Assembly (NCBI GenBank): GCA_027083045.1
Contig: JALWQP010000009.1
Span: 1 to 9,237, forward strand
Direction of reading: 5' to 3'
DNA length: 9,237 nucleotides
Source of the DNA: Desulfurococcales archaeon
GTDB lineage: Archaea > Thermoproteota > Thermoprotei_A > Sulfolobales > Desulfurococcaceae
The translations under genes were made by a program, and so were the position numbers. The notes beneath the pieces are model-generated. The model had not been told where the DNA came from. It searched no databases and was given only the letters and a program-made list of their open reading frames with translations. Positions 1-6,184 of the stretch are shown one piece after another; the first letter of the stretch is position 1; each line of letters begins with the position of its first letter.

Positions 1-176
1 TCATTGGATGATATGATCACATAACCCCATCCATCGGAATGACTTGTTTTTCTACCATTAGTATATCGAACTAAAAAAGGATCATGTTCTGCCGCCGCTC
101 TTAAGGACTCTATGAACGGTATGACTTCGCCAATTTTTGTGTCCTGTGAAAAAACACCGATAATCATTCTGCACAT
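1..176 (-). CDS. Class II glutamine amidotransferase-like protein, N-terminal part (cut by window edge)
   Basis: Only the first 58 codons are present. The protein begins M-C-R-M, so Cys2 would be the N-terminal nucleophile after Met removal, as in Ntn-type class II glutamine amidotransferases that release ammonia from glutamine. About 45 residues later is S-H-S-D-G-W-G-Y (roughly residues 46-53), resembling the HxDGWG signature of the YafJ-type predicted amidotransferases. The start is ATG at 176, with AGGTG at 184-188 as ribosome binding site and a 7-nt spacer. It begins 10 nt after the stop of the SAM hydrolase gene, so the two are probably co-transcribed and coupled. The missing C-terminal part would show whether a synthase domain is fused. 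The substrate is unknown; family assignment is fairly good from two motifs only. Confidence 0.7.
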   Translation of the reverse strand, partial: MCRMIIGVFSQDTKIGEVIPFIESLRAAAEHDPFLVRYTNGRKTSHSDGWGYVIISSN

Positions 177-186
177 GTAGGTGCAC

Positions 187-1005
187 CTAGGATGGACTGT
201 ACTTATAGATTCTTATCCTCTCTCCGGTTTCAACTTTGAGAAGCTCTGCTGCGCTGGATTTGTTGATTCCTATCTCGAAATATCCCCATGAGTTAATATA
301 GCATGCAACTTCTCCTTCGGGAACATTACTGAAGCTACGTACATATGGGCACTTGAATCCTCTAGAGCCTAGGAGTACGTTTACGGTGTCTCCAAGCTCT
401 ATACCTATTTTTTCAACGAGTTCGTGGCCTATGTTGCTCATGATGTTTCCGAAGTGATCAATATAGATGATCATTCCCTCAATGGCGTTACCTGTTATTC
501 TGGGTTTCTGTATATCTAGTTTCACATAGTCATCAATTGGTTTGCCGAGCTGTTCTGGTTTGAGACCACGTGATAGCCAGGCCGCTATGGGTGCAAATAT
601 GTCTCTGCCGTGGAAGGTGCCTGAAACCCTTGGAAGCCTGTATGGTGATCCTGATATATCATATACTCCTATTACTCCGTCTTCCTCGGCAAGCAGTGAT
701 AAACATCCATTGTCTGGGCCCACCAAGTAATAGTTTTTCGTGACGATTAGGATTGCACGCCTAGAGCTACCTACACCAGGGTCCACCACACACGTAAAGA
801 TGGATCCGCGTGGGAAATACTTGGCAGATACTAAGAGTATCACAGCTGCTGCATTTATATCGAACTTTCTCACGTTATGGGTCAAATCTATTATCTGTGC
901 TTCAGGATTAATGGTCTTTATAACGCCCTTCATGACGCCTACATAGGGATCCTTTAACCCGAAATCCGTTATTAGTACTATAGGCCCACTCAAACTAACC
1001 ACCAT
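187..1005 (-). CDS. S-adenosyl-L-methionine hydrolase (adenosine-forming), DUF62 / SAM hydroxide adenosyltransferase family
   Basis: This family hydrolyses SAM to adenosine and methionine and is related to the SAM chlorinases and fluorinases. With the start at ATG 1005 the protein has 272 residues. The N-terminal domain carries TDFGLKDPYVG (13-23), DLTH (40-43), VVDPGVGSSRR (73-83), GPDNG (96-100) and GTFHGRDIFAP (129-139). D75, R82 and H132 match the Asp-Arg-His triad described for archaeal members. The C-terminal beta-barrel domain has DHFGN (183-187) and a final INSWGYFEIG segment, typical of the adenine-binding part. The halogen-specific chlorinase loop is not apparent. A TTG at 1041 would add 12 residues, but ATG 1005 lies close to the conserved TDFG, suits the likely promoter at 1040-1050 and is preferred. 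The downstream gene encodes a class II amidotransferase-like protein. Confidence 0.9.
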   Translation of the reverse strand: MVVSLSGPIVLITDFGLKDPYVGVMKGVIKTINPEAQIIDLTHNVRKFDINAAAVILLVSAKYFPRGSIFTCVVDPGVGSSRRAILIVTKNYYLVGPDNGCLSLLAEEDGVIGVYDISGSPYRLPRVSGTFHGRDIFAPIAAWLSRGLKPEQLGKPIDDYVKLDIQKPRITGNAIEGMIIYIDHFGNIMSNIGHELVEKIGIELGDTVNVLLGSRGFKCPYVRSFSNVPEGEVACYINSWGYFEIGINKSSAAELLKVETGERIRIYKYSPS

Positions 1006-1039
1006 GTACTTACATCCATAAAGATAGGTTAAATTAAGC

Positions 1040-1050
1040 AAAAATAAATG
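1040..1050 (-). promoter_or_regulatory. Probable TATA box of the SAM hydrolase gene
   Basis: On the minus strand this reads CATTTATTTTT, an A/T block about 40 nt ahead of ATG 1005. An archaeal start site about 25 nt downstream would fall near 1020 and leave a leader of about 15 nt. It faces a second A/T block (TTAAATTA, 1029-1036) suited to plus-strand transcription, so the two divergent promoters may overlap. Assigned from spacing and base composition only. Confidence 0.4.
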
Positions 1051-1059
1051 ATACTAACT

Positions 1060-1130
1060 GGTTGCCGGGGATGGAGCCGATGGGCGGGCTGAGCAGTGAT
1101 GATCCATTGTAGCAACAACCCGGCAACCCA
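1060..1130 (+). ncRNA. Candidate structured RNA with kink-turn-like motif (possible H/ACA-type guide)
   Basis: GGTTGCCGGG at 1060-1069 pairs perfectly with CCCGGCAACC at 1119-1128, closing a 49-nt interior. Inside, GATGGG (1079-1084) can pair with TCCATT (1103-1108) using G-U pairs. The tip holds CTGA (1089-1092), a GCAG loop and TGATGA (1097-1102), the sequence pair that forms an L7Ae-binding kink-turn or K-loop. Unpaired stretches flank the inner helix (1070-1078 and 1109-1118), as in a pseudouridylation pocket. A TATA-like TTAAATTA lies at 1029-1036, about 27 nt before the proposed 5' end. Against the H/ACA reading, no ACA box directly follows the closing stem (CAT does). A C/D reading lacks a proper box C and box D. 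Real structure is likely; its class is uncertain. Confidence 0.42.
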
Positions 1131-1234
1131 TGATACTTATTAACTTATCTGCATATTCCTCAAACACGGGCCCGATGACAGGCAGCGGATAAACGGATCA
1201 GAGGATGAAGACATATTATTGGGAGGGCCAAACA

Positions 1235-1244
1235 AATTTATAAA
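1235..1244 (+). promoter_or_regulatory. TATA box of the tRNA-Ile gene
   Basis: AATTTATAAA is a strong archaeal box A, with purine-rich sequence before it that could act as BRE. Its centre is about 45 nt ahead of the tRNA 5' end. Transcription would start near 1266 and give a short leader for RNase P to remove. Confidence 0.65.
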
Positions 1245-1284
1245 CTAAGAACACGGTTACAACACTAATCGGAAAAGAATACGT

Positions 1285-1358
1285 GGGCCCGTAGCTCAGC
1301 CTGGTGGAGCGCCCGGCTGATAACCGGGAGGTCGGGGGTTCGAATCCCCCCGGGCCCA
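1285..1358 (+). tRNA. tRNA-Ile (anticodon GAT)
   Basis: The cloverleaf is complete with no intron. The acceptor stem GGGCCCG (1285-1291) pairs with CGGGCCC (1351-1357), with discriminator A1358. The D stem is GCTC/GAGC (1294-1297 with 1307-1310) and the anticodon stem CCCGG/CCGGG (1312-1316 with 1324-1328). Loop CTGATAA has GAT at 1319-1321. The T stem is GGGGG/CCCCC (1334-1338 with 1346-1350) around TTCGAAT. CCA is not encoded, as is common in archaea. The GAT anticodon reads AUC/AUU isoleucine codons. The stop codon of a convergent minus-strand frame starts directly after the 3' end, leaving no spacer. Confidence 0.97.
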
Positions 1359-1535
1359 TTATTTCTCTGCGTCGATCCTTATTGTTTCAACTATATTTGT
1401 TGCTGGTATGATGTATGGTGTTTGAACTAGGTATCGTGTTAGTCTGGTCTCTATGGGGTTGAAGAGGAGGTATATATTATCGTATGTTTTGCCTTCTGTG
1501 TGCAGCAGTGTTGTGATTGATGCTATTCCCAGCAT
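1359..1535 (-). CDS. 58-residue frame, probable C-terminal part of the preceding protein separated by a frameshift
   Basis: The frame starts at ATG 1535, 8 nt after the stop of the 237-residue gene, with no Shine-Dalgarno motif ahead of it, and ends with TAA at 1361-1359. It has a short helix-like start, an IYLLFNP strand near residues 21-27 and a beta-like RYLVQTPYIIPATNIV segment (34-49). I recognise no family. The same frame stays open upstream of the ATG through protein-like sequence (KHEPALVSN) into the GGGGAAAA run at 1567-1560, where one base would join it to the upstream frame and give about 299 residues. It may therefore be the true C-terminus of that protein rather than a gene of its own. 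A coupled separate small gene remains possible. Confidence 0.45.
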   Translation of the reverse strand: MLGIASITTLLHTEGKTYDNIYLLFNPIETRLTRYLVQTPYIIPATNIVETIRIDAEK

Positions 1536-1543
1536 ATTCGATA

Positions 1544-2257
1544 CTAATGCTGGTTCGTGTTTTCCCCGAGGTATGTGATTATTTCTCTTAGTTTTTCCGG
1601 GTTATAGGGTACTATTTCAGCTTTGTCATTTATTCCCTCAAAGTAATCGATATTATTGATACTAATATAGTCTAGGAGCCTTGTTGCTGGCAGATATATT
1701 CGGGAAGATACCCCTCTACTATTTAATTCCTCAAGGAGAACTTTTAAAGGCCATAACTGTATTACTCCACCTGGTATGATATTGAGGTGCGTATCTTCGG
1801 CTATAAAGTCGAATACCTTGGAGTGCTGAGCCCACGGTGTTGGTGGGACTGAGAGTATTTTCTGTATCTTTAAGGGATCCAAGTATCTTCTGTATAAGGG
1901 TTCATCACAGCTCAGGACGGCCATTAAGTAAATGACTCTCGATATTATAGATTCAATACCTTGTGCTTTAAGGAAACCTATTTCTTCTCGTAGCCTTTTC
2001 TCGAGAGCTTGTGAAGTATTTAGGAGCAGGGCTTTGGTTCTATCATAGTATTGCCTGTATTCACGGTATTTCTCCATATAGCGATGTGTCTTTACAAGAA
2101 ACGTGTCGCTGTAAGGATAGATTACATGGGATAAAAGGTAAATGTTCTTTAGCGCTTCATCTATATCACGTGGATTAGAGAGAAGCATGGCTTTCCTGGT
2201 GAAGCTATCGATAAACTGGTTGAATATAGCTATATTGAAGATCTGCCCAGCACGCAT
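1544..2257 (-). CDS. Unrecognised protein, probably truncated by a frameshift near its C-terminus
   Basis: This frame encodes 237 residues from ATG 2257 and starts 7 nt after the stop of the amidohydrolase-like gene. The junction contains GGTAG as a weak ribosome binding site, so the two genes are very likely one operon. The N-terminal half looks mainly helical, with many charged residues around 60-110 (RYMEKYREYRQYYDR) that could form a short coiled coil. The C-terminal half alternates strand and helix. There is no signal peptide, membrane segment or recognised catalytic motif. The end, LGENTNQH then stop, comes immediately after a GGGGAAAA run, and the -1 frame continues with a coherent protein to 1359. 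The authentic product may thus be about 299 residues. A functional link with the degenerate amidohydrolase is suggested by position only. Confidence 0.75.
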   Translation of the reverse strand: MRAGQIFNIAIFNQFIDSFTRKAMLLSNPRDIDEALKNIYLLSHVIYPYSDTFLVKTHRYMEKYREYRQYYDRTKALLLNTSQALEKRLREEIGFLKAQGIESIISRVIYLMAVLSCDEPLYRRYLDPLKIQKILSVPPTPWAQHSKVFDFIAEDTHLNIIPGGVIQLWPLKVLLEELNSRGVSSRIYLPATRLLDYISINNIDYFEGINDKAEIVPYNPEKLREIITYLGENTNQH

Positions 2258-2264
2258 CTATTTA

Positions 2265-3101
2265 CTACCATAGCTTTATTCTTGGTGCCTGCAGTATTAG
2301 TGGCTCATTCTTATCGATGAACAATTCTCCAGCTACTATCACTGTGTCGGGGCTATAACCTGACCTGAGTAAATCCATATAGTTCCTCGGTGTTACTAGT
2401 TTGGGTGGTTCAGATATTTTGTATAGAACTATATCGGCTCTTGATCCTTTGGCTAGTTTTTTATCGCCAAGCCCTAAAGCCTTATATGGTCTCCATAACA
2501 CGTCGGACACTGCATCCACGCTGTTTTTACTGCTCATGTTTAGTAAGGCAGATACATTATAGGTGTGTAGGCCCCTGAGATCTAATAGCTTGCAATTATC
2601 ATCTATATGGTCCGGGCGACATATCTCGGTCCAGCCTAATAATGTGTCCCCAACCAGTATGCCGTCATCCCTCCTGATTCCACTGAGATAGACGTTTTTC
2701 TGATCTTCCTTTACATAGTCCTCAATAAGTATGGCTGGGAATTCTACCTCCTTAAGTACATGTTTAACGATGGATGTGTCCTTATCCACTATGACCGGTA
2801 ACGTTACACCGTTCATAACTAGCTCGTAGAGAGCCGCTTTCACTAACTCCTTCTTATCAATAGAATCAGTCTCATAAATGCCAGGATATCTGTCTGTGAG
2901 TGAAACGAGAACACTGAAGCCTGGAAAAGCTATGTATTCGCTATTATAGTCGAGCACTAGTTCGGCGAACTCGTATTCAACCGGTAGTTCTTCACCGAGA
3001 TCGGCTATCTTGTCGTTATCAATATATATGTACATGTTCTTGAACTCGTTCTCTCCGGGAACAAGTATATTCTTTAGTAAAACCCTTACTCCTGAACTCA
3101 T
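2265..3101 (-). CDS. Degenerate amidohydrolase-like protein (metal ligands lost)
   Basis: The protein has the frame of the amidohydrolase superfamily without its catalytic core. Residues 5-60 match the N-terminal composite beta sandwich (LLKNILVP, then IYIDNDKIADLG), ending in AFPGF (58-62). Active enzymes follow with D-x-H-x-H; here V66 and L68 take the histidine positions. The usual later metal-binding Lys, His and Asp residues cannot be aligned, and the barrel region is short (total 278 residues). The C-terminal return to the sandwich is well kept: YKALGLGDKKLAKGSRADIV (206-225), the 'GL..kG.l..G.dADiv' pattern. It is probably a non-enzymatic binding or structural protein. The start at ATG 3101 is chosen because GTGAG precedes it by 4 nt; ATG 3116 would add five residues and could be leaderless. 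It leads the operon with the 237-residue protein. Confidence 0.68.
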   Translation of the reverse strand: MSSGVRVLLKNILVPGENEFKNMYIYIDNDKIADLGEELPVEYEFAELVLDYNSEYIAFPGFSVLVSLTDRYPGIYETDSIDKKELVKAALYELVMNGVTLPVIVDKDTSIVKHVLKEVEFPAILIEDYVKEDQKNVYLSGIRRDDGILVGDTLLGWTEICRPDHIDDNCKLLDLRGLHTYNVSALLNMSSKNSVDAVSDVLWRPYKALGLGDKKLAKGSRADIVLYKISEPPKLVTPRNYMDLLRSGYSPDTVIVAGELFIDKNEPLILQAPRIKLW

Positions 3102-3226
3102 TTTCCTCACATCCATGTATAGGTGTCAGCTAAAGGAATTATCTTCATCGTTGCCTCCAACCGGGGAGTACTCATCATCCAGAACAAGATCTGGATAACA
3201 CGCTATTAATTCTTCCTTTCATTACG

Positions 3227-3247
3227 AATATATACATGAATATATAG
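3227..3247 (+). promoter_or_regulatory. TATA box region of the formaldehyde:ferredoxin oxidoreductase gene
   Basis: Two TATA-like blocks, AATATATA (3227-3234) and AATATATAG (3239-3247), lie 25-44 nt ahead of ATG 3271. Use of the first would start transcription near 3256, just before the GGTG ribosome binding site at 3260-3263. Which block is used cannot be decided from sequence. Confidence 0.55.
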
Positions 3248-3270
3248 GTATATTCAATTGGTGTACACCC

Positions 3271-5091
3271 ATGCACGGATGGAGTGGCAGGATTCTACGC
3301 ATAGATTTATCAAGGCAAAAAACAAGTATCACAGCTATTGACCCTGCTATTCTCAAAGATTTCATAGGAGGCCGGGGTCTGGCCATCAAGATCCTATGGG
3401 ACGAGCTACCGCGAGGAGTTGATCCGTTCTCCCCATATAATAAATTAGTGTTTGCTGTAGGGCCTCTCTCGGGAATGCCATTACCGAGCAGCGGTAAAAT
3501 GATCGTTGCTTCGAAGAGCCCGTTAACAGGCGGGTACGGTGACGGGAACGTGGGTACAATGGCCAGCGTCCACCTGAGGAAAGCAGGTTACGATGCAATA
3601 GTAATCGAGGGCAAGGCCAGGAAGCCCGTGTACATCTATATCGAGGACGACAAGGTCGAGATCAGGGACGCAGAGCATCTCTGGGGCCTCGACACATTCG
3701 CTGCGGAAGACAAACTAGTCGAGGAGCACGGCAAGAACGTGGGCATCCTTCTGATCGGGCCTGCGGGAGAGCATCTCGTAAGATATGCGACAGTGATCTC
3801 TATGAAGGGGAGAAGCGGTGGAAGACCGGGAATGGGTGCAGTCATGGGGAGCAAGAAGCTGAAAGCAATAGTGATAAAGGGTACGAAGGAGCCAAGCGTC
3901 GCGGATCCGGAGAAACTAAGAGAAGAGGCCAAGAAAGCGTATGAAGAGGTCCTCAAGGCTGAAGGCTATGATTTCTGGGTAAGGCAGGGCACGATGATGA
4001 CGATTAACTGGAGCAATGAGAACAGCGTTCTCCCTACAATGAACTATAGGGAGGGTGTATGGGAGTACTATGACAGGATTAGTGGCGACTTGATGGAAAA
4101 GATCAAGATCAAGAGAAGAGGGTGCCCATACTGTAACATGCAGTGCGGAAACGTCGTGATCGATGACATAGGAGAGGAGAGCGAGCTCGACTACGAAAAC
4201 GTAGCAATGCTCGGAAGCAACATACTGCTTCCCGACCTAAGGAGAGTGGCTGAGCTAAACAAGCTCTGCGACAAACTCGGACTAGACACTATCTCAATGG
4301 GCAATGTTCTGGGCTTCCTCATGGAGGCCTCAGACAGAGGACTAATAGACGAGAAGATCGGCTGGGGCGACTATAAGGCGGCAAAACAACTAATCATCGA
4401 TACAGCCTATAGGAGGGGCTTAGGCTACCTAGCAGCCGAAGGAGTAAGAACATTATCCAGGCATCTAGGCAAAGAAGCAGAGGAATTCGCGATCCATGTC
4501 AAGGGCTTAGAAGTATCAGCGTATGATTGCCATACAGCCCCGGGAATGGCCTTGGCATACGGTACATCACCGATCGGGGCCCACCATAAAGATGCTTGGC
4601 TGATAGGCCTTGAGGTAAAAATGGACAGGTTTAGCTACGATAGGGTCAAGGTAGAGAAACTATTGTTCCTACAAAGAGTACGTGGAGGAATGTTTGAGTC
4701 GCTGACGACATGTCGTCTACCATGGGTGGAGCTTGGTGTAAATCTGGAACACTACCCCAAGATGCTATCATACATTACGGGGGTAACGTACACGCTTGAC
4801 GACATCTACACTGTAGGCGACAGGATATACAACCTCATCAGGGCGTTCTGGATAAGAGAGTATGGATGGTGGGACAGGGCGCTGGATTACCCGCCGATTA
4901 GGTGGTTCAAGCACCCGCTGACAAAGGGGCCCTTCACAGGCGCTAAGCTTGACATCAATAAATATGATAAAATGCTGAGCCTCTACTACGAGTTGCGTGG
5001 ATGGGATGAGAACGGAGTACCGCGTGAAGATACGTTGAGGAAGCTTGGCCTGGACTATGTTGTACCAGTTATCAAAGAAATTATTGGCTAA
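3271..5091 (+). CDS. for: Tungsten-containing formaldehyde:ferredoxin oxidoreductase (AOR family)
   Basis: This cytoplasmic enzyme oxidises short aldehydes to acids and passes electrons to ferredoxin. It uses a tungsten bis-pyranopterin cofactor and a [4Fe-4S] cluster. At 606 residues it has the normal family length. The N-terminal domain has FIGGRGLA (31-38), [16 protein letters not shown] (82-97) and [16 protein letters not shown] (184-199). Cluster ligands are C285, C288 and C292 (CPYCNMQC) and distal C481 (TTCRLPW). [15 protein letters not shown] and GAHHK (436-440) are the expected cofactor and active-site segments. By recall of the family, the CPYCNMxCGNV, GAHHK and CRLPWVE stretches fit FOR rather than AOR or GOR. 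The start ATG has GGTG at 3260-3263, 7 nt ahead. Its body is visibly richer in G+C than neighbouring genes (hand count 33/60 at 3601-3660). The physiological aldehyde is unknown. Confidence 0.95.
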   Translation: MHGWSGRILRIDLSRQKTSITAIDPAILKDFIGGRGLAIKILWDELPRGVDPFSPYNKLVFAVGPLSGMPLPSSGKMIVASKSPLTGGYGDGNVGTMASVHLRKAGYDAIVIEGKARKPVYIYIEDDKVEIRDAEHLWGLDTFAAEDKLVEEHGKNVGILLIGPAGEHLVRYATVISMKGRSGGRPGMGAVMGSKKLKAIVIKGTKEPSVADPEKLREEAKKAYEEVLKAEGYDFWVRQGTMMTINWSNENSVLPTMNYREGVWEYYDRISGDLMEKIKIKRRGCPYCNMQCGNVVIDDIGEESELDYENVAMLGSNILLPDLRRVAELNKLCDKLGLDTISMGNVLGFLMEASDRGLIDEKIGWGDYKAAKQLIIDTAYRRGLGYLAAEGVRTLSRHLGKEAEEFAIHVKGLEVSAYDCHTAPGMALAYGTSPIGAHHKDAWLIGLEVKMDRFSYDRVKVEKLLFLQRVRGGMFESLTTCRLPWVELGVNLEHYPKMLSYITGVTYTLDDIYTVGDRIYNLIRAFWIREYGWWDRALDYPPIRWFKHPLTKGPFTGAKLDINKYDKMLSLYYELRGWDENGVPREDTLRKLGLDYVVPVIKEIIG

Positions 5092-5092
5092 A

Positions 5093-5101
5093 CCCTTTTT
5101 T
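5093..5101 (+). terminator. T-rich terminator after the oxidoreductase gene
   Basis: CCCTTTTTT follows the stop codon by 1 nt. Runs of T without a hairpin are sufficient terminators in archaea. It would separate this gene from ribK 80 nt downstream, though read-through cannot be excluded. Confidence 0.5.
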
Positions 5102-5171
5102 ACATAAGCACATCGTTTCTCATAATTGGCATTGTATTTCGAGCCAGGACTATTCATGGGTAGAAGCGATC

Positions 5172-5579
5172 ATGGCCAAAACAATCATTAAAGGAACAAT
5201 AGTATCAGGGCTAGGGGAAGGCAGGAAATATGTTCGGCTTTACTCGAGCCAGTTCAAGAGAAAAATAGGCATAATCCCCTACCCGGGAACGCTTAATTTA
5301 AGAATAGAGAAGCCGTTGAGAGAAGTCATAGTAAAACATAAATGCATCGTTGTAGATCCACCGTCGCCAGAGTACTCTCCAGTCTTAGTATACTGTGCTA
5401 AGCTGGAGGGTATCAGTGTTTATCTTGTCCGTCCTCTTGTAACTCGTCATGATGAAAGAATAGCGGAAATTATTTCCGATAAATACCTACGCAGAGAACT
5501 CGGCCTAAAGGATGGTGATCAAGTAGTGCTAGAGATTAGTGATTGTTACGATCACGATGGCTGCTCCGGTAATCTATAA
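5172..5579 (+). CDS. ribK: CTP-dependent riboflavin kinase, archaeal type
   Basis: The enzyme phosphorylates riboflavin to FMN using CTP, the archaeal route to flavin cofactors. At 135 residues the length matches stand-alone RibK. Visible motifs are the N-terminal GTIVSGLGEGRKYVRL (8-23), the nucleotide- and metal-binding PYPGTLNLR (36-44), and the C-terminal sequence from RHDERIAEIISDKYLR to GLKDGDQVVLEI (about 92-127). These follow the order seen in the Methanocaldococcus enzyme. No DNA-binding domain is fused, unlike some archaeal versions. The start ATG has only GGGTAG at 5158-5163 ahead, a weak site. The last 28 nt overlap the end of the opposite-strand Cas4-like gene. The residues past about 128 (CYDHDGCSGNL) look like an unconserved tail and lie largely in that overlap. 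Confidence 0.92.
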   Translation: MAKTIIKGTIVSGLGEGRKYVRLYSSQFKRKIGIIPYPGTLNLRIEKPLREVIVKHKCIVVDPPSPEYSPVLVYCAKLEGISVYLVRPLVTRHDERIAEIISDKYLRRELGLKDGDQVVLEISDCYDHDGCSGNL

Positions 5580-6184
5580 GGACATATACGCTGGAAGATG
5601 CAATACCTGCATTCCCACTGCCATCTCGGATGTACACTATTATATACTAGTTCCCGAAGCATTGACTCTATATCAAGGGCTGTTCTATCAATACTGTACT
5701 CGAGAAGCCTATCAGGGGTAATGTAGATCAAGACGCCTTTATCCAGATCGAGCATATTTAGATAGATCTGTAGCTGGAGTATATGGTGTTCTCTGGGAAG
5801 ATTATGATTTCCTCTGCCGCTTTTTATTTCAACTACTATGCCCTCTTCCTCACTGTACGCGTCAACTCTGCCTTTAAGAATGTATTTTTCATCATCTATA
5901 GTATACGTCTTCTCAATAGGTTTTTCCACAACATATCCTTTCTCGCTTAGATACGCTTCTAACCCCTTGTGTATTAAATCCCCAAATACTGTTATGGGTT
6001 CAAAATGAATTGTTAGCTCTGGGAAACTACGCCGTAACAAGTACTTGTGGGAACACGAGATTAGATCAGTAACGTATACTATATGTGGGTCTCTGAGCTC
6101 CTCGAGTCGTTCCATTTGCTCCTTGATCCTATCCCTGTATATTATTGATATGATCTTGTGACTAGGGCCTATTGAATACTCCAT
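5552..6184 (-). CDS. Stand-alone Cas4/RecB-like PD-(D/E)XK nuclease with Fe-S cluster cysteines
   Basis: The protein has 210 residues from ATG 6184. The nuclease core is complete: H72 in GDLIHKGLEAYL, D107 in GRVDA, E119 and K121 in VVEIKSG, and Q137/Y141 of the QxxxY motif. C44 near the N-terminus and C192, C195 and C201 near the C-terminus have the Cas4/AddB arrangement for a [4Fe-4S] cluster. Cas4 proteins are metal-dependent DNA exonucleases, some acting in spacer acquisition; solo Cas4s act elsewhere and are poorly understood. I see no CRISPR repeats or other cas genes here. The start follows GGTGG (6190-6194) with a 5-nt spacer; an ATG at 6211 lacks this. The gene overlaps the Nudix gene by 23 nt and is last in the operon. 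Host DNA repair or solo defence are both possible roles. Confidence 0.85.
   Translation of the reverse strand: MEYSIGPSHKIISIIYRDRIKEQMERLEELRDPHIVYVTDLISCSHKYLLRRSFPELTIHFEPITVFGDLIHKGLEAYLSEKGYVVEKPIEKTYTIDDEKYILKGRVDAYSEEEGIVVEIKSGRGNHNLPREHHILQLQIYLNMLDLDKGVLIYITPDRLLEYSIDRTALDIESMLRELVYNSVHPRWQWECRYCIFQRICPYRLPEQPS

Noticed and set aside
187..1041. SAM hydrolase starting at TTG 1041
   Set aside because: The extra 12 residues fall before the conserved N-terminus and over the likely transcription start; ATG 1005 fits better.
1168..1175. CGGGCCCG repeated near the tRNA ends, considered as an integration-site remnant
   Set aside because: The match to the acceptor stem is only 7-8 G/C-rich bases and no integrase or longer tRNA 3' copy is present.
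1165..1220. Possible C/D box RNA (GATGA-type boxes at 1175-1179 and 1203-1208)
   Set aside because: No CTGA box lies at a suitable distance on the plus strand and no closing stem is visible.
1554..1567. Canonical X XXY YYZ slippery heptamer for programmed -1 frameshifting
   Set aside because: In the zero frame the site reads C-GGG-GAA-AAC, which does not fit the heptamer rule; missing base or mutation is simpler. Kept only as a minor option in the frameshift finding.
4768..5157. Minus-strand open frame of 129 codons
   Set aside because: Lies opposite the conserved C-terminal domain of the oxidoreductase; composition and lack of motifs mark it as a shadow.
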